Source of the DNA: Pandoraea pneumonica
Lineage (GTDB): Bacteria; Pseudomonadota; Gammaproteobacteria; Burkholderiales; Burkholderiaceae
Direction: 5' to 3'
DNA: 64,000 nucleotides
Assembly (NCBI RefSeq): GCF_902459645.1
Contig: NZ_CABPSK010000003.1
Span: 124,001 to 188,000 of the forward strand
This document shows positions 32,855 through 41,631 of the stretch, piece after piece (within the stretch, counting starts at the first letter, position 1; each line of letters starts with the position of its first letter). The position numbers and the translations under genes were made by a program. The notes beneath the pieces are model-generated. The model was given only the letters and a program-made list of their open reading frames with translations. It did no database searches and was not told the origin of the DNA.

Positions 32855-33799
32855 CTGGCGTGTCCTTACATTGTTAAAATGGATCGCCACTTAAAATAGC
32901 ACGAGTTTTAATAAATTGAAAACAGCATTTCCGAAGAATGAGTCTGCGAGCGCACAAATCGCATTGAATTCCTGGCACTCAACTTCGGAATATGCACAGA
33001 ATCAGGGCATGAATCCCAGAATTTCCCCAGCATTCCTCCCCTCCATTACCCGCCACTAATGTTCTGCAATGCCGCGCATTCCGGCAGAAATACCGATGCC
33101 GGTCGTCAGGACTCCGCATTTCCTGAGACTTGTCCGCCGTATTACGCAACATTCGGCAAGACTTCGTAAGGATTCGCAACAAACATCGACGTGAAGCAAC
33201 GCAGATCGGCGTCAGCAATAAAACACCGCGCCAAAATATACGATCACAAATATTTAAGTGCAGTCCGATTAGTCTGTTATCCAAAACACTACCGACATTC
33301 GGGGATTTCACATCGGAGTACCGCAATTTTCGGATAAGCGCTACGCAGAATTTACGCAAGCGATTGGACGGCATTCAGGCCACGCGTGATGCGTGACATG
33401 GGAAAGTTCCTCACTCGTTCAACTAAATGAACACCCGTGCAATATCCCCGTATATCTCCCTGGAATTGGGTGGCAAACGATGCTGCATCGCGGCATCGAT
33501 AAATCGGGACCGAAATTATTTCGTTAACGTATACGTCAATTCGCTATTGCGCAGCCATGCGTCAATGTCATTTCCCCATGCCGTCCGGTTTCCGTAAGAT
33601 GGGAATATCCGTCTATACCGATTCACCTTGAAAATCGCCCAAAGCCCCGTCAGGCGGGGCACAGCGCCCCCTCAAAGGCGTAAGATCGGGGCATCCGGAA
33701 TTAAGCAATTGACGAATTGCCGCTCTCGCTCCGGCTTCGGTCCGGTTTCAGTCACTCCGCAACGCAATTACACCGCCGTCATTGAATCGCCCAATTCGC
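32855..33799. other. Long A+T-richer noncoding region upstream of hns-like gene
   Basis: About 945 bases have no supported gene. Composition shifts visibly: runs such as AAAATATACGATCACAAATATTTAAG near 33232-33257 (quoted only as position cues) are absent elsewhere. An open frame of 131 codons on the minus strand (32979-33374) is Cys/Arg-rich, has no ribosome site and no recognisable domain. A short hairpin (GCCCCG/CGGGGC, 33644-33660) lacks a T-run. The region must carry the hns promoter and the promoter of the acetyltransferase. Confidence 0.6.
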
Positions 33800-34411
33800 A
33801 TGCCAACTTTGCCCGCCCCCTCGGAATCGCCCGAACCTCGTGATGTGACGCCGGTCACGCTTACCACCGATCGCACCGTGCTCAGGCCATGGCGCACGGA
33901 AGACTTACCCGCCTTTGCCGAGCTCAATGCCGACCGGGAAGTCATGCGTCACTTCCCCACGACACTCGACCGCGCGCAAAGCGACGCGGTGGCCGAACGC
34001 CTGCGTAACCATATGCGCAAGCACGGCTTCGGTCCGTGGGCGCTGGAGATTCCGGGCGTCACGCCATTTGCGGGGTTTGTCGGGCTGATGCGCGTCGGCT
34101 TCGACGCGCCGTTCGTGCCGGCGGTGGAAATCGGCTGGCGGCTGGCCCGCCCTTGGTGGGGAAAGGGATACGCGAGCGAAGCCGCACGGGCGGCCGCTCG
34201 ATTCGCGTTCGACGTTCTGCAACTCGATGAACTGGTGTCGTTCACCGCCCCCGCCAACGCGCGCTCGCGTGCGGTCATGACACGCATCGGTATGCGCCAC
34301 TGTCCCGACGAAGACTTCCTGCATCCGCTCATTCCGCCGGGCCACCGGCTGCGCCGTCACGTGCTGTACCGGTTGAGCGCCGAGGAACTGGCTCGCGCGA
34401 CACCCGCCTGA
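33800..34411 (+). CDS. GNAT-family N-acetyltransferase, RimJ/RimL type
   Basis: This 203-residue cytoplasmic protein has the Acetyltransf_3 pattern: LTTDRTVLRPWRTEDLPAF at the start of the domain, EIGWRLARPWWGKGYASEA as the acetyl-CoA loop (motif A), and FTAPANARSRAVMTRIGM (motif B). Relatives acetylate ribosomal protein N-termini or small amines; the substrate here is unknown. I use the ATG at 33800; a TTG at 33782 is in frame but less likely. It is followed 58 bases later by an exporter gene and may be cotranscribed. Confidence 0.88.
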   Translation: MPTLPAPSESPEPRDVTPVTLTTDRTVLRPWRTEDLPAFAELNADREVMRHFPTTLDRAQSDAVAERLRNHMRKHGFGPWALEIPGVTPFAGFVGLMRVGFDAPFVPAVEIGWRLARPWWGKGYASEAARAAARFAFDVLQLDELVSFTAPANARSRAVMTRIGMRHCPDEDFLHPLIPPGHRLRRHVLYRLSAEELARATPA

Positions 34412-34469
34412 TATTGGCGGCGCACACGCCATCGGCGTCGTCTTAGCGATTGAAGGCGGTGCGCGCGTT

Positions 34470-35894
34470 ATGGGACAATCTAGCTCTTTGCGCCAGCCGT
34501 CCCCCCCCATTGTGTCGCGCGCCGTCATTATTCCGCTCATCATCGCTTGCGCCCTGTTCATGGAGAACATCGACGCCACGGTGATCACCACCTCGCTGCC
34601 AGCCATGGCACGCGATCTGCACCAAGACCCTATTTCGCTAAAGATGGCCCTCACGGCCTACGTCGTGGGGCTGGGTATTTTCATTCCGATCTGCGGCTGG
34701 GTCTCCGACCGTTTCGGCGCACGAAACGTCTTTCGCACCGCCATCGGCATCTTCATGGCCGGCTCGATCCTGTGCGCGCTGTCGTTCTCGCTGCCGACGT
34801 TTGTATTTGCGCGATTCCTGCAAGGTGTGGGCGGCGCGATGATGGTGCCGGTCGGCCGACTCGTCATCTTCCGTGCCGTACCGAAGCATGATTTGGTCAA
34901 AGCCATCGGCTACCTGACCATGCCCGCGCTGCTCGGCCCGGTGATCGGGCCGCCGTTGGGCGGTGCCATCACGGCGTATTTGCATTGGCGCTGGATCTTT
35001 TTCATCAACATCCCCGTCAGCCTGCTGGGCATCTACCTCGCCGGGAAGTACATCGACAACGACCGCGGCGGCGATGCGGGCAAGCTCGACACGGTCGGCT
35101 TCGTGCTATCGGCGTTGGGCAGCGGCCTGTTGATGCTGGGACTCGCGATGATTGGCGAGCATCAGGTCGCCGACAGTGTCGTGATCGTCATGTGCGTTTT
35201 GGGCGCGGTGTTTCTCTATGCCTATTGGTGGCATGCCAATCGCACCGAAGCGCCGCTGCTCGACTTTCGGTTGCTGCGCATTCCCACGTTCCACGCGAGT
35301 GTGATCGGCGGTTCGCTCTTTCGTATCGGTTTAGGCGCTGTGCCGTTTCTGCTGCCGCTGGCGTTGCAGGAAGGCCTGCACATGGACCCGTTCGAGTCCG
35401 GCATGATCACCTGCGCCTCGGCCTTCGGCGCCATTTTCATGAAAGCCATCGCGCAGCGCGTGCTGGCGCGCTTCGGCTTCCGGCAGGTGCTGATGGTCAA
35501 CGCGGCGCTCGCAGGTCTGGCGCTGGCGTCCTATGGGCTATTCACGCACAACACGCCGGTGTTGGTGATGCTGGGCGTCGTGGCCTTCGGCGGCTTCTTC
35601 CCGTCGTTGCAGTTCACGTGTCTGAATTCGATCGTCTATGCCGACATTGCCAGCGAAGACGCCAGCCGGGCCACGAGTCTGGCGAGCGTCGTGCAGCAGC
35701 TGTCGCTGGGCCTTGGGGTGACGATTGCCGGGATGGTCTTGCAAGCAAGCAGCCGCCTCGCAGGTCACACACAACTGACCGCGGGCGATTTCCTGCCCGC
35801 GTTCCTCGTCATCGGCCTGTTCTCATGGCTCTCGATTCCGATCACGCGCCGCCTACCTGCCGACGCAGGCACTGAACTGGCAAGAAAACACTGA
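34470..35894 (+). CDS. MFS transporter, DHA2 (EmrB/QacA) family
   Basis: This 474-residue inner-membrane proton-driven exporter has about 13-14 predicted helices. The first carries the DHA motif FMENIDATVITTSLP. Motif A is in GWVSDRFGARNVFR between helices 2 and 3, and motif C is represented by ALLGPVIGPPLGGAI in helix 5. Substrate is not readable; drugs or organic anions are usual. No adaptor (EmrA) or outer-membrane gene is adjacent, so it likely works alone. The ribosome site is weak. Confidence 0.9.
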   Translation: MGQSSSLRQPSPPIVSRAVIIPLIIACALFMENIDATVITTSLPAMARDLHQDPISLKMALTAYVVGLGIFIPICGWVSDRFGARNVFRTAIGIFMAGSILCALSFSLPTFVFARFLQGVGGAMMVPVGRLVIFRAVPKHDLVKAIGYLTMPALLGPVIGPPLGGAITAYLHWRWIFFINIPVSLLGIYLAGKYIDNDRGGDAGKLDTVGFVLSALGSGLLMLGLAMIGEHQVADSVVIVMCVLGAVFLYAYWWHANRTEAPLLDFRLLRIPTFHASVIGGSLFRIGLGAVPFLLPLALQEGLHMDPFESGMITCASAFGAIFMKAIAQRVLARFGFRQVLMVNAALAGLALASYGLFTHNTPVLVMLGVVAFGGFFPSLQFTCLNSIVYADIASEDASRATSLASVVQQLSLGLGVTIAGMVLQASSRLAGHTQLTAGDFLPAFLVIGLFSWLSIPITRRLPADAGTELARKH

Positions 35895-35948
35895 CACGGC
35901 TGAGCGGGCGGCGGCGCATCGCGCTTCGCCGCTCGTGCGTCCCTACGC

Positions 35949-36374
35949 TCAGGACTTCGCCGCCCGTGCAGGCAGCATTGCGTGAATTGCCATACCTGCA
36001 AGCATCGCCAAGACGAATATCAGCCCCTTGCCCGACCCTGCACCGAGCAACACGAGCGCCGGCCCCGGGCAGATACCGGCAACACCCCATCCGACGCCGA
36101 AGAGCAACGCACCGAGTACCAGACGCTTATCGAGCCCATGCAGGCTCGGCCACGCGCGCGGCTCGCCGGTCCACGCCATCGGCTGCGCGCGAGCGAGTCG
36201 AAAGCCCACGAGACCGACGGCAATCGCACCGCCCATCACAAACGCGAGCGACGGGTCCCACCGTCCAGCGATATCCAGAAAGCCAAGTACCTTCGCCGGA
36301 TTCGCCATGCCCGCGAGAATCAGACCGAGGCCGAAGATCAGCCCGCCAACGAACGCCAGTGCGAGCTTTTTCAT
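35949..36374 (-). CDS. YeeE/YedE family membrane protein (DUF6691 half)
   Basis: This 141-residue inner-membrane protein has four predicted helices. It carries the family Cys motif GICPGPA with C102 and an N-terminal [16 protein letters not shown] block. It is the second half of a split YeeE/YedE sulfur-compound transporter. The real start is 36374, inside a longer frame, and overlaps the preceding gene by four bases (ATGA). Thiosulfate or sulfide-related transport is known for YeeE relatives; the context with a persulfide sensor and dioxygenase supports this. Confidence 0.9.
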   Translation of the reverse strand: MKKLALAFVGGLIFGLGLILAGMANPAKVLGFLDIAGRWDPSLAFVMGGAIAVGLVGFRLARAQPMAWTGEPRAWPSLHGLDKRLVLGALLFGVGWGVAGICPGPALVLLGAGSGKGLIFVLAMLAGMAIHAMLPARAAKS

Positions 36375-36817
36375 GCGGCACCTCCCACATGCAGTACATG
36401 GCGCACGACGAACACGGTAAGAAAGCCTGTCGCCATAAAACACAACGTGGCGGCCAGCGAACGCCACGACAGGCGTGACAACCCGCAAACACCGTGGCCG
36501 CTGGTACACCCCGACCCCAACCGAGTCCCGAAACCGACAAGCAGCCCAGCACCGACGAGCATGGCGAAACTGGCATCGATTTGGGCTTCGGGCACCACGG
36601 CAAACGCGCGGTATGCCCACGGTGCCGCCATCAGCCCGACGATGAACGCGAGCCGCCAGCCAATGTCGCCCGACCGTGGGCGCAGCAAGCCCCCGACGAT
36701 GCCGGAGATACCGGCAATGCGCCCGTTGGCAAGCATGAGCCAGACGGCGGCCACACCAATCAGTACACCGCCAGCAAGCGCGGTCCACGGCGTGAAATGC
36801 AGGGTATCGAAGGTCAT
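36371..36817 (-). CDS. YeeE/YedE family membrane protein
   Basis: This 148-residue inner-membrane protein has the YeeE signature [12 protein letters not shown], with C104 and C111 in a membrane-embedded loop. Conserved cysteines of this family pass or bind thiosulfate/sulfide species in characterised homologues. Start 36817 (MTFDTLHF) is preferred to 36835. It forms a two-gene unit with the overlapping downstream half-gene and follows the ArsR-type repressor gene by 45 bases, so all three are probably one transcript. Confidence 0.9.
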   Translation of the reverse strand: MTFDTLHFTPWTALAGGVLIGVAAVWLMLANGRIAGISGIVGGLLRPRSGDIGWRLAFIVGLMAAPWAYRAFAVVPEAQIDASFAMLVGAGLLVGFGTRLGSGCTSGHGVCGLSRLSWRSLAATLCFMATGFLTVFVVRHVLHVGGAA

Positions 36818-36862
36818 GAGCGGTCGGTCAAACAAAAGAACACGGAAGGCGGCAACGCGCCG

Positions 36863-37261
36863 TCACGGCTGAGGGCAAAACTGGTCGTAGAGGCAAGAAA
36901 GCACGGCGAGCAGCGACGCATCGCCGACGGCGTAGTAGATGCGTTTGCCATCGCGCCGCGTGCTGACGAGTTGCTCGGCGCGCAGCACGGCGAGCTGCTG
37001 CGACAGGGTCGGCTGACGGATATCGAGCTGCGCCTCCAACTCCCCAACCGACAACTCGCCCTGCGTGAGCTGGCACAGAATCAGCAGCCGATCTTCATTC
37101 GCTAACGCCCGCAGCAGCTTGGTGGCGTCGCGCGCAGCGCTACGTAAGCGCGTGACGTCGAGCGGCGCAGCCACAGCGCCGCCGGGCGAACTATCGGGCG
37201 TGGCGGCGGGGATGGGTTCGAGGGCGTCGTCGCGCATAGGTGACGAAGTGGCTCGTGGCAT
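36863..37261 (-). CDS. bigR: ArsR-family repressor, BigR/SqrR-like persulfide sensor
   Basis: This 132-residue winged-helix regulator has a Pro/Ala-rich N-terminal extension and an HTH (about 70-100, LSVGELEAQLDIRQPTLSQQL). The wing is RRDGKRIYYAV. The two cysteines that define BigR/SqrR are placed as expected: C63 in ILCQL before the HTH and C129 near the C-terminus (LYDQFC), with an extra C123. In known members these form a tetrasulfide link when persulfide is present, releasing DNA. The start is ambiguous (37261 or 37237). The divergent dioxygenase-like gene is the likely target. Confidence 0.85.
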   Translation of the reverse strand: MPRATSSPMRDDALEPIPAATPDSSPGGAVAAPLDVTRLRSAARDATKLLRALANEDRLLILCQLTQGELSVGELEAQLDIRQPTLSQQLAVLRAEQLVSTRRDGKRIYYAVGDASLLAVLSCLYDQFCPQP

Positions 37262-37368
37262 GGCAGGATCGAGGCAATTCGGGAAAGGGATGGAATTGGT
37301 GAAAGTGGCGCAAATCGTAGAAAGCGATGCGCGACGCTTTGTCACGCATATCGCGTACACTTTACTCG

Positions 37369-37391
37369 TTTATAATATATCAATCGATAAA
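37369..37391. promoter_or_regulatory. Promoter -10 and overlapping dyad, candidate BigR operator
   Basis: A perfect TATAAT lies at 37371-37376 for the divergent plus-strand gene. It is embedded in an A+T-rich dyad with outer arms TTTAT (37369-37373) and ATAAA (37387-37391). BigR operators are A+T-rich dyads overlapping the -10 of the bigR-blh promoter, so this position fits. Binding is inferred. Confidence 0.55.
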
Positions 37392-37410
37392 CTTTTGCTG
37401 GAGCCCGGTC

Positions 37411-38280
37411 ATGTCTGCTACATCAGCCCACATCGAAGCCTTCTTCGACAAAGGCACCTCGACGGTGACCTACGTCGTGTTCGATGCGCCGGGCGGTCGC
37501 GCGGCGATCATCGACCCGGTGCTCGACTACGACCCGAAAGCCGGTCGCACGCACACTGGCTCCGCCGAACGCGTGCTGGCGTTCCTCACGGCCCAAAAGC
37601 TGACAGTCGACTGGATTCTGGAAACGCACGCCCACGCCGACCACCTGTCGTCGGCACGCTGGCTTAAGGAGCGTGTGGGCGGGCTGATCGCCATCGGTGC
37701 GCATATTCGCGACGTGCAGCACGTGTTCAAGAAGCTGTTCCATCTGGGGGCTGACGTGCCGCCCGACGGTTCGCAGTTCGACCACCTGTTCGACGATGGC
37801 GAGACGTTTGCCATCGGCAATCTGCAAGCCGAGGCGATGTTCGTGCCGGGCCATACACCGGCCGATATGGCGTATCGCGTGGGCGACGCGGTCTTTGTCG
37901 GCGACACGCTGTTCATGCCCGACGTCGGCACCGCGCGATGCGACTTTCCGGGCGGAAATGCCCACACGCTGTATCGCTCGATCCGACGCCTTCTGTCGCT
38001 GCCGGAAGACACTCGCCTGTACATGTGCCATGACTACCCGCCCGCGAGCCGCGCGGTGAACTGGCAAACCACGGTGGGCGAGCAACGCCGCGCGAACATC
38101 CACGTGCACGACGGTATCGACGAAGACACGTTCGTCGCGATGCGCGAGGCGCGCGACCGCACGCTCGACATGCCCACACTGATCTTGCCCGCGGTACAGG
38201 TGAACATCCGTGCAGGCGACATGCCCGCGCCCGAATCGAACGGCACGCGTTATCTGAAGATTCCGCTAAACGCGATTTGA
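37411..38280 (+). CDS. Metallo-beta-lactamase-fold hydrolase, persulfide dioxygenase-like (Blh/ETHE1)
   Basis: This 289-residue soluble protein has the metal motif HAHADH (H73, H75, D77, H78), a further His in VPGHTPADM, FVGDTLFMPDVGTARCDFPGG, and a C-terminal CHDY motif. This layout matches Blh/ETHE1-type persulfide dioxygenases, which oxidise glutathione persulfide to sulfite using one Fe(II). Start 37411 has a TGGAGC site. It is divergent from the BigR-like repressor and YeeE genes, together resembling the Xylella/Agrobacterium bigR hydrogen-sulfide detoxification operon. Confidence 0.9.
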   Translation: MSATSAHIEAFFDKGTSTVTYVVFDAPGGRAAIIDPVLDYDPKAGRTHTGSAERVLAFLTAQKLTVDWILETHAHADHLSSARWLKERVGGLIAIGAHIRDVQHVFKKLFHLGADVPPDGSQFDHLFDDGETFAIGNLQAEAMFVPGHTPADMAYRVGDAVFVGDTLFMPDVGTARCDFPGGNAHTLYRSIRRLLSLPEDTRLYMCHDYPPASRAVNWQTTVGEQRRANIHVHDGIDEDTFVAMREARDRTLDMPTLILPAVQVNIRAGDMPAPESNGTRYLKIPLNAI

Positions 38281-38336
38281 GCGGCTTGGCTTAGGCCCGA
38301 TTTAGGTTCGGCGCCGATCCGGCTTAAGCCCTCTGC

Positions 38337-39248
38337 TTAGTTGAGCGCTGTTGGCGCGGCGAGCTGCGACGCCAGCGCTTGGCGCGCCTGTGTGACCCAG
38401 TCGGGTTCACCGCGACGCGCCGGGAGCAAATGAAACTCCGCTTCCGGCAGCTTCGGCAAACGACGCCCTTTCACCAGCTTCTCGATGCGCATGAGCGACG
38501 GCCCCGCAGCCGACGCATTCAGGCACGCCACCCCGAGTCCCGCACTCAACGCCAGTTGTAACCCCGCCACCCCCGACGCCACATGCGCGATGGTGTACGG
38601 CACGTGATGCGTGTCGAGCCATTGCGTCGTGAATCGATGGAGCGCACACGTGTCCGGCAACACGAGCAATGGCAGCGGCGCGCCGGTATCGAGGACGAAA
38701 TCGGGTGCGGCCACCCAGTCGAGCGTTTCGCGCGATAGCGCCTGCGTCCCCGCAACCCCTTCGCGCGCCATCGACTTCCCGAGTATTCGCATCGACACCC
38801 CGATATCGAACTCGCCGGTGTCGTAACCGGTTTCGATAATGCCGCTCTTGAGAATCGTCACGTGAATGCGCAGCGCTGGATACACCACACCCAAATGCCG
38901 CAGCATGCGCGCGACATCGCCGGGGCGGAAGTAGTCGGTAATCGCCAGCCTCAATTCGCCCGAGAGCGAGAAACCCCGCACGTCGTGCCACGCCTGCTCG
39001 CTCTGCGCGAGCAATTGCCGCGCGTGGCCTAGCAGACGATCGCCCGCCGCCGTTGTCGCCACGCCCAGCTTGCCGCGCGTGAACAGCGACACCCCGGCCC
39101 GCGCTTCAAGCTTGCGAATCTGCTCGCTCACCGACGATTGCGAGAGAAACACCAGCGGGGCCGCCGCCGACAAACTGCCCGCGTCTGCGACCGCGACGAA
39201 CGTACGCAACTGATCGAAATCGAATCCCGGCGCCATGATGTTATCCAT
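38337..39248 (-). CDS. LysR-family transcriptional regulator
   Basis: This 303-residue regulator has an N-terminal winged HTH (about 8-68, LRTFVAVADAGSLSAAAPLVFLSQSSVSEQIRKLE-type pattern) and a type 2 periplasmic-binding-like effector domain (about 95-295). The effector is unknown. It is divergent from a small tautomerase-like gene, the usual sign of a LysR regulator and its target. Two starts are possible: 39248, which sits inside the candidate operator, or 39236 (MAPGFDF) four codons later. Confidence 0.9.
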   Translation of the reverse strand: MDNIMAPGFDFDQLRTFVAVADAGSLSAAAPLVFLSQSSVSEQIRKLEARAGVSLFTRGKLGVATTAAGDRLLGHARQLLAQSEQAWHDVRGFSLSGELRLAITDYFRPGDVARMLRHLGVVYPALRIHVTILKSGIIETGYDTGEFDIGVSMRILGKSMAREGVAGTQALSRETLDWVAAPDFVLDTGAPLPLLVLPDTCALHRFTTQWLDTHHVPYTIAHVASGVAGLQLALSAGLGVACLNASAAGPSLMRIEKLVKGRRLPKLPEAEFHLLPARRGEPDWVTQARQALASQLAAPTALN

Positions 39249-39270
39249 TTGATAAACCGATGGATCAAAT
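39247..39270. promoter_or_regulatory. 24-base dyad ATTTGAT-N10-ATCAAAT, candidate LysR operator
   Basis: Perfect 7-base arms at 39247-39253 and 39264-39270 overlap the start of the lysR gene and lie about 120 bases upstream of the divergent tautomerase gene. Size and symmetry suit a LysR recognition site that represses its own gene and activates the neighbour. Inference from symmetry and place. Confidence 0.5.
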
Positions 39271-39390
39271 CGTATATTCCCGCTTTTCCGATGTCAATCG
39301 ACTCCCTAAACTGATGTCGTGGTTAGCAACAACCGTGCGCTGGCGATCCATGTTTCGCGGCGTATCCTTCACGACTTCAGGAGTTTCGTC

Positions 39391-39789
39391 ATGCCTCATC
39401 TCGTTCTGCAACTCTCCGGCACGCCCAACGATGCCCTCTCGCGCGACGCCGTGCGCGCCGTCTCGCAACTCACGGTAGACGTGCTGCACAAAGCGCCCGA
39501 AGTGATCGCCGTCACCGTCGAGTACATTCCCCACGAGCGTTGGTTCATCGGCGGCGCGCCGCTCTCCGAGCAGGGGAAAAACGCCTTTCATCTCGATATC
39601 AGCGTGACCGACGAGACGAACACCAAGGCCGAAAAAGCGCAGTACATTGCGCAAGTGTTCGAAGCGCTCTCGGGCTTGCTTGGCAATGTGCACGCGTGCT
39701 CGTACATCCACGTGATCGACGCGCGTGCCGCGGCTTACGGGTACGGCGGGCGCACGCAGGAATTCCGTCATCAACGCGCCGGTCAGTAA
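39391..39789 (+). CDS. Tautomerase-superfamily protein (4-oxalocrotonate tautomerase-like)
   Basis: This 132-residue cytoplasmic protein begins MPHLVLQLSG, so the catalytic N-terminal Pro typical of the tautomerase superfamily is present after Met removal. Start 39391 has an AGGAG site; the longer frame from 39319 is rejected because it would bury that Pro. The sequence has the beta-alpha-beta feel of the family (VTVEYIPHERWFIGG, FHLDISVTDETNTKAEKAQYI). At 132 residues it is longer than the 62-residue 4-OT monomer. Its substrate is unknown. It is probably controlled by the divergent LysR regulator. Confidence 0.8.
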   Translation: MPHLVLQLSGTPNDALSRDAVRAVSQLTVDVLHKAPEVIAVTVEYIPHERWFIGGAPLSEQGKNAFHLDISVTDETNTKAEKAQYIAQVFEALSGLLGNVHACSYIHVIDARAAAYGYGGRTQEFRHQRAGQ

Positions 39790-40003
39790 TTCGCACGCAA
39801 GCCCGTGCATCCGGGGGGCCGATCGGCAATCCCGACCGCCTTCTGGTTTCCCGGAATGCTGCCAAAGCCGCTGTCCACGCGGCTTTTCGGCCAACAGAAC
39901 GAAACAATTCGAACACTTTCTTACGACTATTTGTTTCGTGATTTGCCGGTTCACCTCGTACGATGAAAGCGCATTCAAAGACATCGCTTTCAAGGGGGCG
40001 AAC

Positions 40004-40390
40004 ATGAAAAAACTGACTCTTACCATCGCGCTCGTTGCCGCCACGCTCGGCGGTATTGCTGTAGCACCGGCCCACGCTCAGGTGGGCGTATCGATCAGCA
40101 TCGGCGCACCGCCGCCGCCGCGTTATGAAGTGGTGCCGCCGCCGCGCGTCGGCTATGTGTGGGCACCGGGCTTCTGGGATTGGGACGGCCATCGCCACGT
40201 GTGGAACGGCGGTCACTGGGAACGTGAGCGCCCGGGCTACGCCTACCGTGCGCCGGAATGGCACCAAGGCCCGCATGGCTGGGCGCTCGATCGCGGCGGC
40301 TGGGGCCATGGCGGCCCGGACCGTCATGACGACCGTCACGACAACCGCCACGATGACCATCGCGACGACCACGACCGCTATCACGGATAA
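40004..40390 (+). CDS. Exported YXWGXW-type protein with His/Asp-rich tail
   Basis: This 128-residue protein has a clear Sec signal peptide (about 1-25, cleavage after AHA). Next is a Pro-rich stretch, two or three W-rich repeats (GYVWAPGFWDWDGHRHVW, GHWERERPGYAYRAPEWH), and a C-terminus of alternating His, Asp and Arg. Short Trp-repeat exported proteins of this type are common in betaproteobacteria and of unknown function. The tail could bind metal ions. AAGGGGG precedes the ATG, and a terminator follows the gene, so it is a single-gene unit. Confidence 0.88.
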   Translation: MKKLTLTIALVAATLGGIAVAPAHAQVGVSISIGAPPPPRYEVVPPPRVGYVWAPGFWDWDGHRHVWNGGHWERERPGYAYRAPEWHQGPHGWALDRGGWGHGGPDRHDDRHDNRHDDHRDDHDRYHG

Positions 40391-40457
40391 CCCCCGGTCG
40401 ATGCTGCGCGCGTGCGCATGACCTCGCTCGCAGCAGATCTCCGCTTCAATATCTCCG

Positions 40458-40487
40458 AACGCCGGCGCTTATCAGCGCCGGCGTTTT
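40458..40487 (+). terminator. Intrinsic terminator
   Basis: AACGCCGGCGCT and AGCGCCGGCGTT pair perfectly around TATC, followed by TT and a short T-run. It closes the YXWGXW-type gene. Confidence 0.85.
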
Positions 40488-40663
40488 GCTAAGGAAAATC
40501 GATTGGTTGGGCGCGCGCCAGTGCCCCGTTATCTTGTGAAGCTCGCGTGTGAAACCCGCTCGCCGCTATCCGTAGCGAGCCTCCGCCGAACCCTGTCCGG
40601 CTTACTTCCGGCGGTATCGAGTGAAGGTTTCATGCGTTTCACAAAAACGGAGCCCATCAGGCC

Positions 40664-41509
40664 ATGCAAAACATCCATCGCACACCACGCGCACAACGGG
40701 TTGGTTCGATCTTCGCCGCCGCCCTCTTTTCCGCCGCCGCATTGCTGCCGCTCGCAGCGCACGCCGACAAACTCGACGACATCAAGAAAGCGGGCGTGCT
40801 GCGCGTCGCCACGTTCGACAGTAATCCGCCGTTCGGCTATGTCGACGCCAAGTCGCACAAGATCGTCGGCCTCGATGTGGACTACGCCAAGGCGCTCGCC
40901 GACAAGCTCGGCGTGAAGCTCGAACTGCAACCGACGAACCCCGCCAATCGCATTCCGTTCCTGACGTCGAAGAAGGTCGACCTCGTGCTCGCCAACTTCA
41001 CGATCACCGACGAACGCGCCAAACAGATCGACTTCAGCATTCCGTACTTCTCTTCGGGCCAGCAATTCCTCGCGAAGAAAGGCACGCTTTCGTCGCCCGA
41101 TCAGTTAAGCAAGCTGCGCGTAGGCGCCGATAAGGGCACCACGAACGAAATCACGCTGCGCGAGAAATTCCCGAGCGCGACCATCGTCGCCTTCGACGAC
41201 ACGCCGTTTGCTTTTGCAGCATTGCGCGCGGGCACCGTGCAAGCGATTACGCAGGACGGCCCGAAGCTGGTCGGCCTGCTCGCCAACGTGCCTGACAAGC
41301 AGAACTACGAAATCCCTGCATTCACCATCTCGAACGACTACATGGGTGTGGGCGTGCCCAAGGGCGAGGAGCGCCTGACGGCCTTCGTGAACGACACGCT
41401 GCGCGGGCTGGAGAAGGACGGCACCGCCGCCAATATCTACGACCGCTGGTTCGGCCCGAAAACGGCACAGCCGCTGCCGCGCCTGTTCAAGATCGGCGAT
41501 AAGGCGTGA
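40664..41509 (+). CDS. Amino-acid ABC transporter substrate-binding protein
   Basis: This 281-residue periplasmic protein has a Sec signal peptide (about 1-34, cleavage after AHA) followed by the SBP family 3 fold (VLRVATFDSNPPFGYVD, ANFTITDERAKQIDFS, AALRAGTVQAITQDG). Family members bind polar amino acids such as glutamate or aspartate; the ligand cannot be fixed from sequence. Two permease genes follow after a terminator-like hairpin. No ATPase gene is present in the cluster. Confidence 0.93.
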   Translation: MQNIHRTPRAQRVGSIFAAALFSAAALLPLAAHADKLDDIKKAGVLRVATFDSNPPFGYVDAKSHKIVGLDVDYAKALADKLGVKLELQPTNPANRIPFLTSKKVDLVLANFTITDERAKQIDFSIPYFSSGQQFLAKKGTLSSPDQLSKLRVGADKGTTNEITLREKFPSATIVAFDDTPFAFAALRAGTVQAITQDGPKLVGLLANVPDKQNYEIPAFTISNDYMGVGVPKGEERLTAFVNDTLRGLEKDGTAANIYDRWFGPKTAQPLPRLFKIGDKA

Positions 41510-41569
41510 GGCGTGAGGCTTGGGCGCTAAAGCGACGCATTGAGTCCGCTTAGCGTTATTAGCCTGCCA

Positions 41570-41613
41570 GCCGGGGCACAAGAGGGAACCACCTCGTGTG
41601 CCCCGGCGTTTTT
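41570..41613 (+). terminator. Intrinsic terminator between binding-protein and permease genes
   Basis: GCCGGGGCACA (41570-41580) and TGTGCCCCGGC (41597-41607) form an 11-base-pair stem extended by GAGG/CCTC, followed by GTTTTT. It ends only 18 bases before the permease ATG. It would let the binding protein be made in excess, with permease made by read-through. Confidence 0.88.
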
Positions 41614-41631
41614 GCTTGGATACACCGCGTC

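Noticed and set aside
32979-33374. 131-codon minus-strand frame in the A+T-rich gap
   Set aside because: No ribosome site, no domain, Cys/Arg-rich; composition does not look like a protein from this genome.
33644-33660. Hairpin GCCCCG/CGGGGC as a terminator
   Set aside because: Only six base pairs and no T-run; no transcript is known to need ending there.
40503-40916. 137-codon plus-strand frame upstream of and overlapping the ABC binding-protein gene
   Set aside because: Out of frame with the clearly real binding-protein gene and lacking any recognisable domain.
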